A stretch of 64,000 nt of DNA from Blastococcus haudaquaticus. GTDB lineage: Bacteria > Actinomycetota > Actinomycetes > Mycobacteriales > Geodermatophilaceae. Shown piece after piece: positions 14,961 to 22,935 of this stretch. The number at the start of each line of letters is the position of its first letter. The stretch's first letter is position 1. Under the pieces are notes generated by a model. It was not told the origin of the DNA, ran no database searches, and was given only the letters and a program-made list of their open reading frames with translations. The stretch lies in assembly GCF_900230285.1 (NCBI RefSeq), contig NZ_OCNK01000003.1, positions 372,001 through 436,000 on the forward strand, given 5' to 3'. The position numbers and the translations under genes are program-made.

Positions 14961-15749
14961 GTGAGCATCCCCGTGCGCCCCGGTGCCGTCCGTCCGACGG
15001 CGCGCCCGTCGGCGCCCGACCCGCTGGGCCCGCTGCTGGACCTGCCCGGGGTCCGCGAGGCGGCGGACGCCGCCCGGGCCGGCATCGACCGGCTGCTGGG
15101 GCACAAGGTGCTGCGCCGGGAGTCCGCCGGGGTCAGCAGCGAGTCCGCCCTGCGGGGCGCCCGGGCGTCGGCAGCCCTCGAGGGGGTCGACGTCCCCCTC
15201 GGGGAGCTGCGGGCCGGGGAGGTCACCGACCCGGTGGTCCAGGGCGCGCTGCGCGTCTCCGCCGGGCTCGGCTCGATGGTCGAGACGTGGCCCCGGGCGC
15301 CGGGCCAGGTGCTGGCCCGCCTGCACGTGCTGGCCGCCGCCGACCTGGCCGACCCCAGCGCGCTGGGACGGCCGGCACCGCACGCCGGGCCGCGCCTGTC
15401 GGGGCTCTTCGCCCTGATCACCGCGACGACGACGGTCCCCGCCATCGTCGTCGCCGCCCTGGTGCACGGTGAACTGGCTGCCCTGGCGCCGTTCGGGATG
15501 GCGGACGGCGTGGTGGCGCGCGCCGCGGGCAGGCTCACCGTGATCAGCCGCGGCCTCGACCCGAAGGCGGTGTCCGTGCCGGAGGTCGGCTTCGCGGAGC
15601 TGGGGCGGGGTGCCTACGACGACGCACTGCGCGGGTACGCCTCCGGCACCGAGGCGGGGGTCGCCGGCTGGCTCGTGCACTGCTGCCTGGCCACCGAGCA
15701 CGGCGCGCGCGAGGGGCTGGCGATCTGCGAGAGCCTGCTCCGCGGCTGA
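14961..15749 (+). CDS. Fic-like protein lacking the catalytic histidine
   Basis: 262 aa. Two Fic features are visible: a helix with SAALEG (70-75), which fits the (S/T)xxxE(G/N) inhibitory motif, and the segment HGELAALAPFGMADGVVARAAGRL (split here as HGELAALAPF and GMADGVVARAAGRL, about 169-192) in the place of HPFxxGNGRxxR. The His of HPF is Ala176 and the GNGR loop is changed, so AMP transfer is unlikely. Proteins of this kind occur beside ssd/tad genes in actinobacteria and are sometimes misnamed oxidoreductase. Function unknown; it may bind a nucleotide or a partner. The GTG start is backed by a TACCGT hexamer. Confidence 0.7.
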   Translation: MSIPVRPGAVRPTARPSAPDPLGPLLDLPGVREAADAARAGIDRLLGHKVLRRESAGVSSESALRGARASAALEGVDVPLGELRAGEVTDPVVQGALRVSAGLGSMVETWPRAPGQVLARLHVLAAADLADPSALGRPAPHAGPRLSGLFALITATTTVPAIVVAALVHGELAALAPFGMADGVVARAAGRLTVISRGLDPKAVSVPEVGFAELGRGAYDDALRGYASGTEAGVAGWLVHCCLATEHGAREGLAICESLLRG

Positions 15750-15785
15750 TCTGCGGGGGAGGGCGGCGGGCTCAAGACTGACCGC

Positions 15786-16752
15786 ATGGAGTACCTGGAG
15801 GTCGACGGCCTCGGACCGGTGAGCCGCATCGGGCTGGGCACGTGGCAGTTCGGCTCCCGCGAATGGGGCTACGGCAGCAGCTATGCCGACCGTGCGGCCG
15901 TCGACATCGTCCGCCGGGCGCGCGAGCTGGGCGTCACCCTCTTCGACACCGCCGAGATCTACGGCTTCGGTCGCAGCGAACGGATCCTGGGCGACGCGCT
16001 GGGGCACGAGCGGGACGAGGTCGTCGTCGCCAGCAAGGTCTTCCCCGTCGCGCCGTTCCCTCCGGTGGTGCGGCAGCGCTGGTCGGCCAGCGCACGGCGG
16101 CTCGGGCTGGCTCGCATCCCGCTGTACCAGGTCCACCAGCCGAACCCGCTCGTGCCGGACTCGGTGATCATGCCCGCGTTCCGGCGGCTGCTGGGCGAGG
16201 GCGGGATCGGCGCCGCAGGCGTCTCGAACTACTCGCTGGCGCGCTGGCAGGCCGCCGACGCCGCCCTCGGGGTGCCGGTGGTGAGCAACCAGGTGCAGTT
16301 CTCCCTCGCCCACGCCGGGCCCCTCGACGACCAGGTCCCCTTCGCCGAGCGCGAGAACCGGCTGGTGATCGCCTACAGCCCGCTCGCCCAGGGGCTGCTC
16401 GGCGGCCGCTACACCGCCGACCGCCGCCCCGGCGGAGTGCGGGCGGTCAACCCGCTGTTCGGCACCGAGAACCTGCGCAGGGTGGCGCCCCTGCTGGACC
16501 TCCTGCGCGACGTGGCCGACGCGCACGACGCGACGCCGTCGCAGGTGGCGCTGGCCTGGCTGACCGGGCTGCCGCGGGTGGTCGTGATCCCCGGCGCGTC
16601 CAGCGTGGCGCAGCTGGAGTCCAACGCCGCCGCGGCGGCGATCTCGCTCCGGCCCGACGAGCACGCGGCCCTGACCGCGGCCGCGTGCCTTCTCGCCGGT
16701 GTCGGCCGGCCGCACGCTGGTCGACCGGGTAAGGGAGCGGTTCGGCGGCTGA
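15786..16752 (+). pseudogene. aldo/keto reductase with a single-base frameshift near the 3' end
   Basis: The first 300 residues are a complete AKR barrel with the catalytic set Asp54 and Tyr59 (FDTAEIYG), Lys84 (ASKVF) and His117 (QVHQPN), and NADPH-site residues late in the barrel (VVIPGASS). After LTAAA at about 16685 the frame runs on without a stop into antisense sequence, but the next frame gives AFSPVSAGRTLVDRVRERF ending at the TGA at 16750-16752, a normal AKR tail. One extra base at about 16684-16690 explains it. It is either a recent frameshift mutation or a sequence error; the rest shows no decay. Confidence 0.8.
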
Positions 16753-16763
16753 GCAGATGGGCG

Positions 16764-17054
16764 TCAGCGGGCGGCGAGCGCGAACCCCAGCACTGCGGTC
16801 ACCACCACCCCGCACGCCGCGGTCGCGGCCGCGGCCATCCAGACGCCGGTCGCTGCGCCGGCCGCCGCGGCGCCCATGACCGCCAGCCACGGGCCCGAGA
16901 GCGAGAGGAACAACCCCAGTCGGGCGGTGCGCGACCGGCGCCGCCGCCGGGGTGCCGTGCGGGTGGACTGGCCGAAGAGGACGGCGGCCACGCAGACCGC
17001 CAGCACGGCCAGCCAGGCGAGGACCACGAGGAGCACGTCGGCAGGATGTCGCAC
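16764..17054 (-). CDS. small membrane protein, hypothetical
   Basis: 96 aa from a GTG. Three hydrophobic segments (LLVVLAWLAVLAVCVAAVLFG; LFLSLSGPWLAVMGAAAAG; an ATAACGVVVTAVLGFALA end) are separated by a very basic loop (RTAPRRRRRSRTARLG), so that loop should face the cytoplasm. No family recognised. It lies 42 nt beyond the stop of the HAD-IB gene on the same strand and could be co-transcribed with it. Confidence 0.55.
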   Translation of the reverse strand: MRHPADVLLVVLAWLAVLAVCVAAVLFGQSTRTAPRRRRRSRTARLGLFLSLSGPWLAVMGAAAAGAATGVWMAAAATAACGVVVTAVLGFALAAR

Positions 17055-17096
17055 GCCGGAGGGGGGACCGCGGAGCCCCGCCGGGAGGGAGCGCCG

Positions 17097-17945
17097 TCAG
17101 GCGCCGCGGCGGCGCCGGCGACCGGACAGCGGTGCGGTGTCGTCCACGGCGGACAGCCCCGCGCGCAGCGCACGGTGCCGGGCGTACCAGGCGAGCCCGA
17201 CGACGGCTGCGCCGACACCCACCGCGGCACCGGTGACGACCGGGGCCGGCGGAGCGGAGAACCGTGCCTTCATGCTGACCGGGCGGGTGAACTGCAGGAC
17301 CGGCCAGCCGCGCTCCAGGGCGGCCTTGCGGAGCCCGCGGTCGGGGTTGACGGCGGTGGGGTGCCCGACGGCCGACAGCATCGGCAGGTCGGTGATGGAG
17401 TCGCTGTAGGCGTAGCAGTCTGCGAGGTCGTAGCCGCCCTCGGCGGCCACCTCGCGCATCGCCGCCGCCTTGTTCTCGCCGTAGGCGTAGAAGGAGATCT
17501 CGCCGGTGTAGCGACCGCCCTCGGTCACCATCCGGGTGGCCACGACCCGGTCGACGCCGAGCATCTGGCCGATCGGCTCCACCATCTCGGCGCCGCTGCT
17601 GGAGACGATGACGATCTCGCGGCCGGCGGCGCGGTGCTCCTCGATCAGGTCGGCCGCCTCGGCGTAGACCAGCGGGTCCACGATCTCGTGCAGGGTCTCC
17701 CGGACGATGTCGTGCACGGTCGCGGCGTCCCAGCCGGTCACCATCGCGGTCAGCTGTGCCCGCAGGCGCTCCATCTGCTGCGCGTCGGCGCCGGCGAGGG
17801 AGAAGACCAGCTGCGCGTAGGCGGTCTTGAGCACGGCGCGGCGGTTGATCAGCCCGCCGTTGAAGAACGGCCGGCCGAAGGCCAGCGTGCTGGACTTGGC
17901 GATGACCGTCTTGTCCAGGTCGAAGAACGCCGCTGAGCGGGTCAC
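17097..17945 (-). CDS. HAD-IB family phosphatase, SerB-like, with C-terminal membrane helix
   Basis: 282 aa. FFDLDKTVI (7-15; Asp9 and Asp11) is the HAD-IB motif I, VSSSGAEM motif II, and YSDSITDLPML motif IV, as in the SerB-like Rv3661 group. A hydrophobic helix at about 235-258 and a poly-Arg tail follow, so the enzyme may be membrane-tethered. Its divergent placement from ssd is conserved in mycobacteria. Substrate unknown; phosphoserine is possible but unproved. The GTG at 17945 is chosen because TAGAGT lies 8 nt upstream. Confidence 0.83.
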   Translation of the reverse strand: MTRSAAFFDLDKTVIAKSSTLAFGRPFFNGGLINRRAVLKTAYAQLVFSLAGADAQQMERLRAQLTAMVTGWDAATVHDIVRETLHEIVDPLVYAEAADLIEEHRAAGREIVIVSSSGAEMVEPIGQMLGVDRVVATRMVTEGGRYTGEISFYAYGENKAAAMREVAAEGGYDLADCYAYSDSITDLPMLSAVGHPTAVNPDRGLRKAALERGWPVLQFTRPVSMKARFSAPPAPVVTGAAVGVGAAVVGLAWYARHRALRAGLSAVDDTAPLSGRRRRRGA

Positions 17946-17953
17946 AAGGCACG

Positions 17954-17959
17954 ACTCTA
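17954..17959 (-). promoter_or_regulatory. -10-like hexamer for the HAD-IB gene
   Basis: TAGAGT on the minus strand, 8 nt before the GTG at 17945; a leaderless start is predicted. Confidence 0.45.
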
Positions 17960-18071
17960 AGTGGACCGGGTGACACCGGAGGACGTCGCGCGCCGTCCAC
18001 ACCCGTTCGGGTCATCCACAGTTCGCCGCGCGTTCTGGCACTGGTTGCCCACGGCGGCGTGGGGTCGGGGC

Positions 18072-19133
18072 GTGTCCACCTCCCGCACCCCCTCCCGCCC
18101 GCTCGTCGTCAGCACCGATGAACGGCTCCTCGACGACCTCCTGAGGCTGCTGGCCACCGCGGGTGCCGAGCCCGAACTGGCGACCGGCGGTCCGGCGCTG
18201 CGACGTGCGCACCGGCAGGCGCCGCTGGTCCTCGTCGGGGCCGATGCGCTCGGTGGCGGCGTCGTGCGGGCACTGCCGCGGCGCCCGGGCGTCGTCGTGG
18301 TGGCCCTGCGGGAGCTGCCGCCCGCCGAGTGGGCCGGCGCCGTGGAGATCGGTGCGGAGCGGGTCGCGGTGCTCCCGGACGACGAGTCGTGGCTGCTCGC
18401 CCGCTCGGCGGCCGCGGTCCGCGAACCGGTGGAGCGGGGTCGGCTGCTGGTCGTCGGCGGGGCATGCGGCGGCGCGGGTGCCAGCACGGTCGCGACGGCC
18501 GTCGCGCTGGCCGCGGCACCCGGGGTGACCTTGGTCGACGCCGACCCGTGGGGCGCGGGGCTGGACCTGCTGCTGGGTGCCGAGCGGGTCGAGGGCCTGC
18601 GCTGGCCGGACCTGGCCGGGTTGCGCGGGCGCGTCGACGGCGACGCACTCCTCGCCGCCCTGCCGGTCGTGGAAGGGGTGACCGTGGTGGCCGCCTCCCG
18701 GTCGGCACCGCAACGGGTCCACGACGACGCCCTGGCCGCCGTCGTGGACGCCGCCCGGTCGATCGGCTCCACGGTCGTGGTGGACCTTCCGCGGGGTGGC
18801 GTCGAGGAGACGCCGCTGGGCGACGCGGACCTCGCGGTGCTGGTCGTGCCCGCCCGGCTGCGGGCCGCGACGGCGGCGCGGCTCGTCGTCGAGGGGCCGG
18901 GTGGGCCGTGGGCGGGCGCGCAGCTCGTCGTCCGGCAGGTCCCGGGCGGGCTGTCCCGCGACGAGGTCGCCGACGTGGTGGGCCGGCCGGTGCTGGCGGA
19001 GCTCGCCCACGACCGCAGCGCGGTCCCGAGAGGCGAGCGGGGTGAGCCGCCGCTGGTGTCGGCGCGGTCCCCGCTGGGCGTCGTCGCGCGGCGCGTGCTC
19101 GCGGCCCTGCCGGCCGCCGGGGCACCGCGGTGA
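18072..19133 (+). CDS. ssd: septum site-determining protein Ssd / CpaE-like MinD-family ATPase
   Basis: 353 aa. Residues about 10-115 are a receiver-like domain and the rest a ParA/MinD fold. The P-loop is GACGGAGAST (130-139) in place of KGGxGKS, so the signature lysines are absent; VDADPWGAGLDLLLG (155-169) is the switch. It heads an operon with tadA-tadB-tadC, as CpaE/TadZ does in Flp pilus loci, and its place next to a HAD-IB gene matches [13 protein letters not shown] Ssd (Rv3660c), linked to septum control. It probably localises the secretion machine. A longer frame upstream starts at about 17961; the GTG at 18072 fits the domain edge better. Confidence 0.83.
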   Translation: MSTSRTPSRPLVVSTDERLLDDLLRLLATAGAEPELATGGPALRRAHRQAPLVLVGADALGGGVVRALPRRPGVVVVALRELPPAEWAGAVEIGAERVAVLPDDESWLLARSAAAVREPVERGRLLVVGGACGGAGASTVATAVALAAAPGVTLVDADPWGAGLDLLLGAERVEGLRWPDLAGLRGRVDGDALLAALPVVEGVTVVAASRSAPQRVHDDALAAVVDAARSIGSTVVVDLPRGGVEETPLGDADLAVLVVPARLRAATAARLVVEGPGGPWAGAQLVVRQVPGGLSRDEVADVVGRPVLAELAHDRSAVPRGERGEPPLVSARSPLGVVARRVLAALPAAGAPR

Positions 19134-20269
19134 GCGCGCCGCCCCTGCTGGACCGGGTCCGCGCCCGCCTGGCGCTGCAACCGGGACCGCCCACCCGCGC
19201 CGGCGTGGCCGCGCTCGTGCGGGAGGAGTCCGGTGGCCTGCTGGGCGACGACGACGTGCTGCGCGCGGTCCGCGACGCCGTCGACGAACTCGCCGGTGCG
19301 GGTCCGCTGGAGCCGCTGCTGCGCGCGCCGGGAGTCACCGACGTGCTGGTCAACGGGCCCGAGCAGGTGTGGGTCGACCGGGGATCGGGGCCGGAGCGGA
19401 CCGGGGTGCGGTTCGCCGACGACGACGCGGTCCGCCGGCTGGCCGTCCGGCTCGCGGCCACGGTGGGCCGCCGGCTGGACGACGCGTCGCCCTGGGTCGA
19501 CGTCGGGCTCGGCGACGGCACCCGGCTGCACGCGGTGCTCCCGCCGGTGTCGGGCAGCGGCACCTGCCTGTCTCTGCGGGTGCTGCGCCGGACCACGCAC
19601 ACCCTCGCGGACCTGGCGGCCCTCGGCACCCTCCCCGGCGACAGCGAGGAGCTGCTGCGGCAGGTGGTGGCGCACCGGCTGGCGTTCCTGGTCACGGGCG
19701 GGACGGGATCGGGGAAGACGACCCTGCTCTCGGCGCTGCTCGGGGCCGCCGATCCCGCCGACCGGATCGTGCTGTGCGAGGACGCGCCCGAGCTGACCCC
19801 GCAGCACCCGCACGTGGTGCGGCTGCTGACACGGCCCCCGAACGTCGAGGGCGTCGGCCTGGTGACGTTGCGGGACCTGGTCCGGCAGGCCCTGCGCATG
19901 CGGCCGGACCGGCTGGTGGTGGGAGAGGTGCGCGGCGCGGAGGTGACCGATCTGCTGGCCGCGCTGAACACCGGCCACGACGGTGGCGGCGGCACGCTGC
20001 ACGCCAACCGGCCCGCCGAGGTGCCCGCCCGGCTGGAGGCGCTGGGCGTCGCCGCAGGCCTCGACCGGGCAGCCGTGCACAGCCAGGCAGCGGCGGCGCT
20101 CGCCGTCGTGGTGCACCTCCGGCGCACCCCCGCCGGCCGACGGGTGACCGAGCTCGGTGTCGTCCGGCGGGCCGGCGAGCGGGTGGTCGTCGAACCCGGA
20201 TGGCGGGCCGACGGGCTGCCCGCGGCTGCTGCCGGCCGCTTGCGGGAGCTGGTCGAGGGCCGGCCGTGA
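19130..20269 (+). CDS. tadA: TadA-family secretion ATPase
   Basis: 379 aa. Walker A is GGTGSGKTT (190-198); the Walker B region reads RLVVGEVRG (261-269), with the His box at TLHANRP (His291) and the Asp box near EDAPEL. It is the hexameric motor of Flp/Tad pili and type II-like secretion. GTG start overlapping ssd by 4 nt, and its own stop overlaps tadB by 4 nt. The [13 protein letters not shown] counterpart is Rv3659c. Confidence 0.92.
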   Translation: MSAPPLLDRVRARLALQPGPPTRAGVAALVREESGGLLGDDDVLRAVRDAVDELAGAGPLEPLLRAPGVTDVLVNGPEQVWVDRGSGPERTGVRFADDDAVRRLAVRLAATVGRRLDDASPWVDVGLGDGTRLHAVLPPVSGSGTCLSLRVLRRTTHTLADLAALGTLPGDSEELLRQVVAHRLAFLVTGGTGSGKTTLLSALLGAADPADRIVLCEDAPELTPQHPHVVRLLTRPPNVEGVGLVTLRDLVRQALRMRPDRLVVGEVRGAEVTDLLAALNTGHDGGGGTLHANRPAEVPARLEALGVAAGLDRAAVHSQAAAALAVVVHLRRTPAGRRVTELGVVRRAGERVVVEPGWRADGLPAAAAGRLRELVEGRP

Positions 20270-21060
20270 CGGCGGCCCTGCTCGCCGCGGCGCTGGCGGC
20301 GCTGTGCTGGCCGGACCCGCGGTCCGGGCGCGGGACGAGGCTGCGCGGCCTCGACGTCTCCGGCAGTCCGGCCCGACGTCCCGTGCTCGTCGCCCTGCCG
20401 GTGGCGGGCACGGCTGCCGTCGCCGCCGCCGCGGCCACAGCCCTCGTGAGCCCGCCGCTGGTGGCGGCACTGGCCGCCCTGACCGCCTACGCCGGTGGGC
20501 GGACCTGGAACGGCCAACGGCTGGCCCGCCGCTCGGAGCAGCGGCTGCGGTCGGTCGCCGAGTCGCTGGGCGCGCTCGGGGCCGAGCTGCGGAGCGGGCG
20601 GTCGTTCGAGGACGCGACCGCGGCAGCGGTGGCCTCCTGCCCGGACGAGACCTGCCGTTCGGCACTGACCCGGGCCCTGCGGGCCCCCGGAGCGGGGGTT
20701 CCGCCGGGGCTGGGCGCGGACCTGACCGCCGCCCTCGGACGGGTGTCGGCCGGCGTCCTGGTGAGCGCCCGGACGGGCTGCTCCCTCGCTGCGGTCACCG
20801 CAGCCGTCGAGGACGACCTGCGCAGCCGGCACCGCCTGGGCCTGGAGCTGCGCACCGCCACCGCCGGCCCCCGGGCGAGCGCGATGCTGCTCGCCGCGCT
20901 GCCGCTGCTGGGCCTGGCGATGGGTGGCGGGGTGGGTGCTGATCCGTGGCGGGTCCTGACCACGACCGGGACCGGCCAGGTACTGCTGGTCGTGGGGGTC
21001 GCGCTGGAGCTCATCGGTCTGTCCTGGTCGGAACGCCTCGTGCGGCGGGCCGTCCGGTGA
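20266..21060 (+). CDS. tadB: TadB-like type II secretion system F-domain protein
   Basis: 264 aa. Membrane helices at the start (two in the first 80 residues) and end flank a cytoplasmic T2SSF domain with LRSVAESLGALGAELRSGR and VSARTGCSLAAVTAAVEDD. This is the inner-membrane platform of the Tad system. Overlaps of 4 nt with both tadA and tadC show translational coupling. Confidence 0.85.
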   Translation: MTAALLAAALAALCWPDPRSGRGTRLRGLDVSGSPARRPVLVALPVAGTAAVAAAAATALVSPPLVAALAALTAYAGGRTWNGQRLARRSEQRLRSVAESLGALGAELRSGRSFEDATAAAVASCPDETCRSALTRALRAPGAGVPPGLGADLTAALGRVSAGVLVSARTGCSLAAVTAAVEDDLRSRHRLGLELRTATAGPRASAMLLAALPLLGLAMGGGVGADPWRVLTTTGTGQVLLVVGVALELIGLSWSERLVRRAVR

Positions 21061-21776
21061 CCGCCGCGGCGCTGGGAGCGCTGGCCGCCGCTCTGCTCCT
21101 CTGGTCGCCGGGGTCGCGGCTCACCCGGCTGCGGCTGGCGCGGTTGCGCCCCCGTGCCCGTCCTGCCGAGCTCGCTGACGACCCGGCACCGTCGCGCCGA
21201 CGGCGCTGGTGCCTGGCCACCGCCGCCGGTCTGGCGGTCGCGGCGTTCCTGGGCGGCCTCTCCGGCGTGCTGGCCGGCACGGCCGTGGCAGTCCTCGCCG
21301 AGCGAGCCCTCCGCGGGCGGGACGACCGGGACGTCGAACGCGCTGCGATCGAGCGCGAGATCCCGGCCGCCTGCGACCTTCTCGGGGTGTGCCTCGCGGC
21401 CGGCGTCCCGGTCGGGTCGGCCCTGGCGGCGGTCGGCGCCGCGGTGCCCGATCCGCTGGGGAGCTCCCTGAGGGGGGTCGCCGCGCTGTCCCGCCTGGGC
21501 GCCGATCCGCGCCGGGCGTGGGCCGACGTCCCGGCGGAGCTCGCCGCGCTGGGACGGGTGCTGATCCGGGCCGGGGAGTCGGGAGCGGCCGCGGTGCCGG
21601 CGCTGCGGGCGCTCGCGGGGGAGAGCCGGGCCGCCGCGCGTGCAGCAGCGCAGTCGGGCGTGCAGCGGGCCGGGGTCTGGGTGCTGGCGCCGCTGGGCCT
21701 CTGCTTCCTGCCGGCGTTCGTGTGCCTGGGGGTCGTGCCCATGGTGCTCGGCATCGCAGGCGACGTCTTCCGGTGA
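21057..21776 (+). CDS. tadC: TadC-like type II secretion system F-domain protein
   Basis: 239 aa, the second platform protein. The T2SSF core has IEREIPAACDLLGVCLAAGV and IRAGESGAAAVPALRALA, and the C-terminus is a membrane helix pair (VLAPLGLCFLPAFVCLGVVP). GTG start coupled to tadB. A 120-nt gap follows before the pilin gene, the longest in the operon, which fits separate control of pilin output. Confidence 0.83.
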   Translation: MTAAALGALAAALLLWSPGSRLTRLRLARLRPRARPAELADDPAPSRRRRWCLATAAGLAVAAFLGGLSGVLAGTAVAVLAERALRGRDDRDVERAAIEREIPAACDLLGVCLAAGVPVGSALAAVGAAVPDPLGSSLRGVAALSRLGADPRRAWADVPAELAALGRVLIRAGESGAAAVPALRALAGESRAAARAAAQSGVQRAGVWVLAPLGLCFLPAFVCLGVVPMVLGIAGDVFR

Positions 21777-21896
21777 GCCGTCGTGCACAGCCCGAGCGCC
21801 CGTCCACAGATCTCCGCGGGCCGTCGGATCCGCGCCCGGCCGGCGGAAGTCTCGACGCGAGGGCCCGAGCGTCGGGCCACGACCGAGGAGGCACCT

Positions 21897-22148
21897 GTGG
21901 CGACAGCGAACACCGTCGAGGACCCGGGCGACGGCACGGCCGACGGCCCCCCGATCAGCGGGCGGCTCGGCCGACGATGGGCGGCCGTCCGCGCGACCGG
22001 TGAGGCAGGGATGAGCACGGCCGAGTACGCCGTCGGCACCGTGGCGGCGTGCGCCTTCGCCGCGGTGCTCTACCGGGTCGTCACCGGGAGCTCGATCGTC
22101 GACGGGCTGACCGCCCTGGTCGACTCCGCGCTCGCGACGCTGTCCTGA
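21897..22148 (+). CDS. Flp-type pilin, DUF4244 family
   Basis: 83 aa. The prepilin site is AG-MSTAEYA: cleavage after Gly38 leaves Met39 at +1 and Glu43 at +5, as in type IV pilins, followed by a hydrophobic helix (VGTVAACAFAAVLYRVV). DUF4244 is the [15 protein letters not shown] Flp pilin-like family. The GTG at 21897 follows an excellent ribosome site (GAGGAGG, 5-nt spacer), so high output is likely. Longer upstream starts in frame have none. The prepilin peptidase is not in this window. Confidence 0.85.
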   Translation: MATANTVEDPGDGTADGPPISGRLGRRWAAVRATGEAGMSTAEYAVGTVAACAFAAVLYRVVTGSSIVDGLTALVDSALATLS

Positions 22149-22151
22149 CCG

Positions 22152-22538
22152 GTGCGCGACCGTCGTGGTCGGCTCCGGGCAGGAGCTCGCGGAGAGGCCG
22201 GCATGGTCACCGCCGAGACCGCGGTCGTCCTCCCCGTGCTCCTCCTCGTGCTGGCGGGCGTCGTCGCCGCAGTGGTCGTGGTCGGTGCCCAGCTGCGCTG
22301 CGTGGACGCCGCCCGCGAGGGCGCCCGCGCCGCGGCCCGCGGGGAGGAGGCGGCCGTGGTCACCGACCTGGTGCGCCGGATCGCGCCCGAGGGAGCCGGC
22401 GCCACCCTCGCCACCGACGGGGAGGAGGTCCGGGTGACGGTGTCGGCCCGGATCGCACCCCTCGGGCCGGTGCCGCTCGACGTCACCGTGTCCGCCGAGG
22501 CAGTGGCCCTCCGGGAATCGGACGGCTGGGCGGGATGA
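22152..22538 (+). CDS. TadE-family pseudopilin
   Basis: 128 aa. It starts with a basic leader and a prepilin-like site AG-MVTAETAVVLPVL (Gly17, Met18, Glu22 at +5), then one membrane helix and an extracytoplasmic beta-rich domain. TadE proteins are minor pilins of Flp loci. The GTG lies 3 nt after the pilin stop. Confidence 0.85.
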   Translation: MRDRRGRLRAGARGEAGMVTAETAVVLPVLLLVLAGVVAAVVVVGAQLRCVDAAREGARAAARGEEAAVVTDLVRRIAPEGAGATLATDGEEVRVTVSARIAPLGPVPLDVTVSAEAVALRESDGWAG

Positions 22539-22909
22539 GCGGCAGGGCAGACGCCCGGGAGCGGGGTTCGGCGACCGTGTGGGTGATCGTGCTGTGCGGC
22601 GTCCTGGCGACCGTCGGGGTGGCCGTCGTCCTCACCGGCGCCGCCGTCGTCGCCCGGCACCGCGCGGGCGCCGCGGCGGACCTGGCGGCGCTGGCCGGCG
22701 CGGCCCGCGCTGTCCAGGGTGGCGACGCGTGCGCGGAGGCGGCCCGGCTGGCAGCGGCCAACGGCGCGCAGTCGACCGGGTGCGAGGTCGAGCCGGGCGG
22801 CCGGGTGCGGGTGACGGTCAGCGTGCCGGTCGCCCTCGGACGGCTCGGTATCTTCCCCGCCACCGGTCGTGCGCGGGCCGGTCCGGTCCCGGTGGGGGCC
22901 GACCCGTGA
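22535..22909 (+). CDS. TadE-like secretion-associated protein (Rv3654c type)
   Basis: 124 aa. RERGSATVWVIVLCG (about 9-23) leads into one membrane helix and a small outer domain; there is no Glu at +5, so it is the variant TadE-like protein found last in this [15 protein letters not shown] cluster beside a helicase gene. Two Cys (in GGDACAEA and STGCEVE) could form a disulfide outside the membrane. Overlaps the TadE gene by 4 nt. Confidence 0.75.
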   Translation: MSGRADARERGSATVWVIVLCGVLATVGVAVVLTGAAVVARHRAGAAADLAALAGAARAVQGGDACAEAARLAAANGAQSTGCEVEPGGRVRVTVSVPVALGRLGIFPATGRARAGPVPVGADP

Positions 22910-22935
22910 GACAGGGCGGGTCGGAGGACGACAGG

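Noticed and set aside
18001-18012. ACCCGTTCGGGT as an operator between the HAD-IB gene and ssd
   Set aside because: Only 5-bp arms and no repeat nearby; similar short palindromes are frequent at this GC content.
17961-18071. N-terminal extension of Ssd from about 17961
   Set aside because: The extra 37 residues are Arg/Trp-rich without conserved content and overlap the divergent promoter of the HAD-IB gene.
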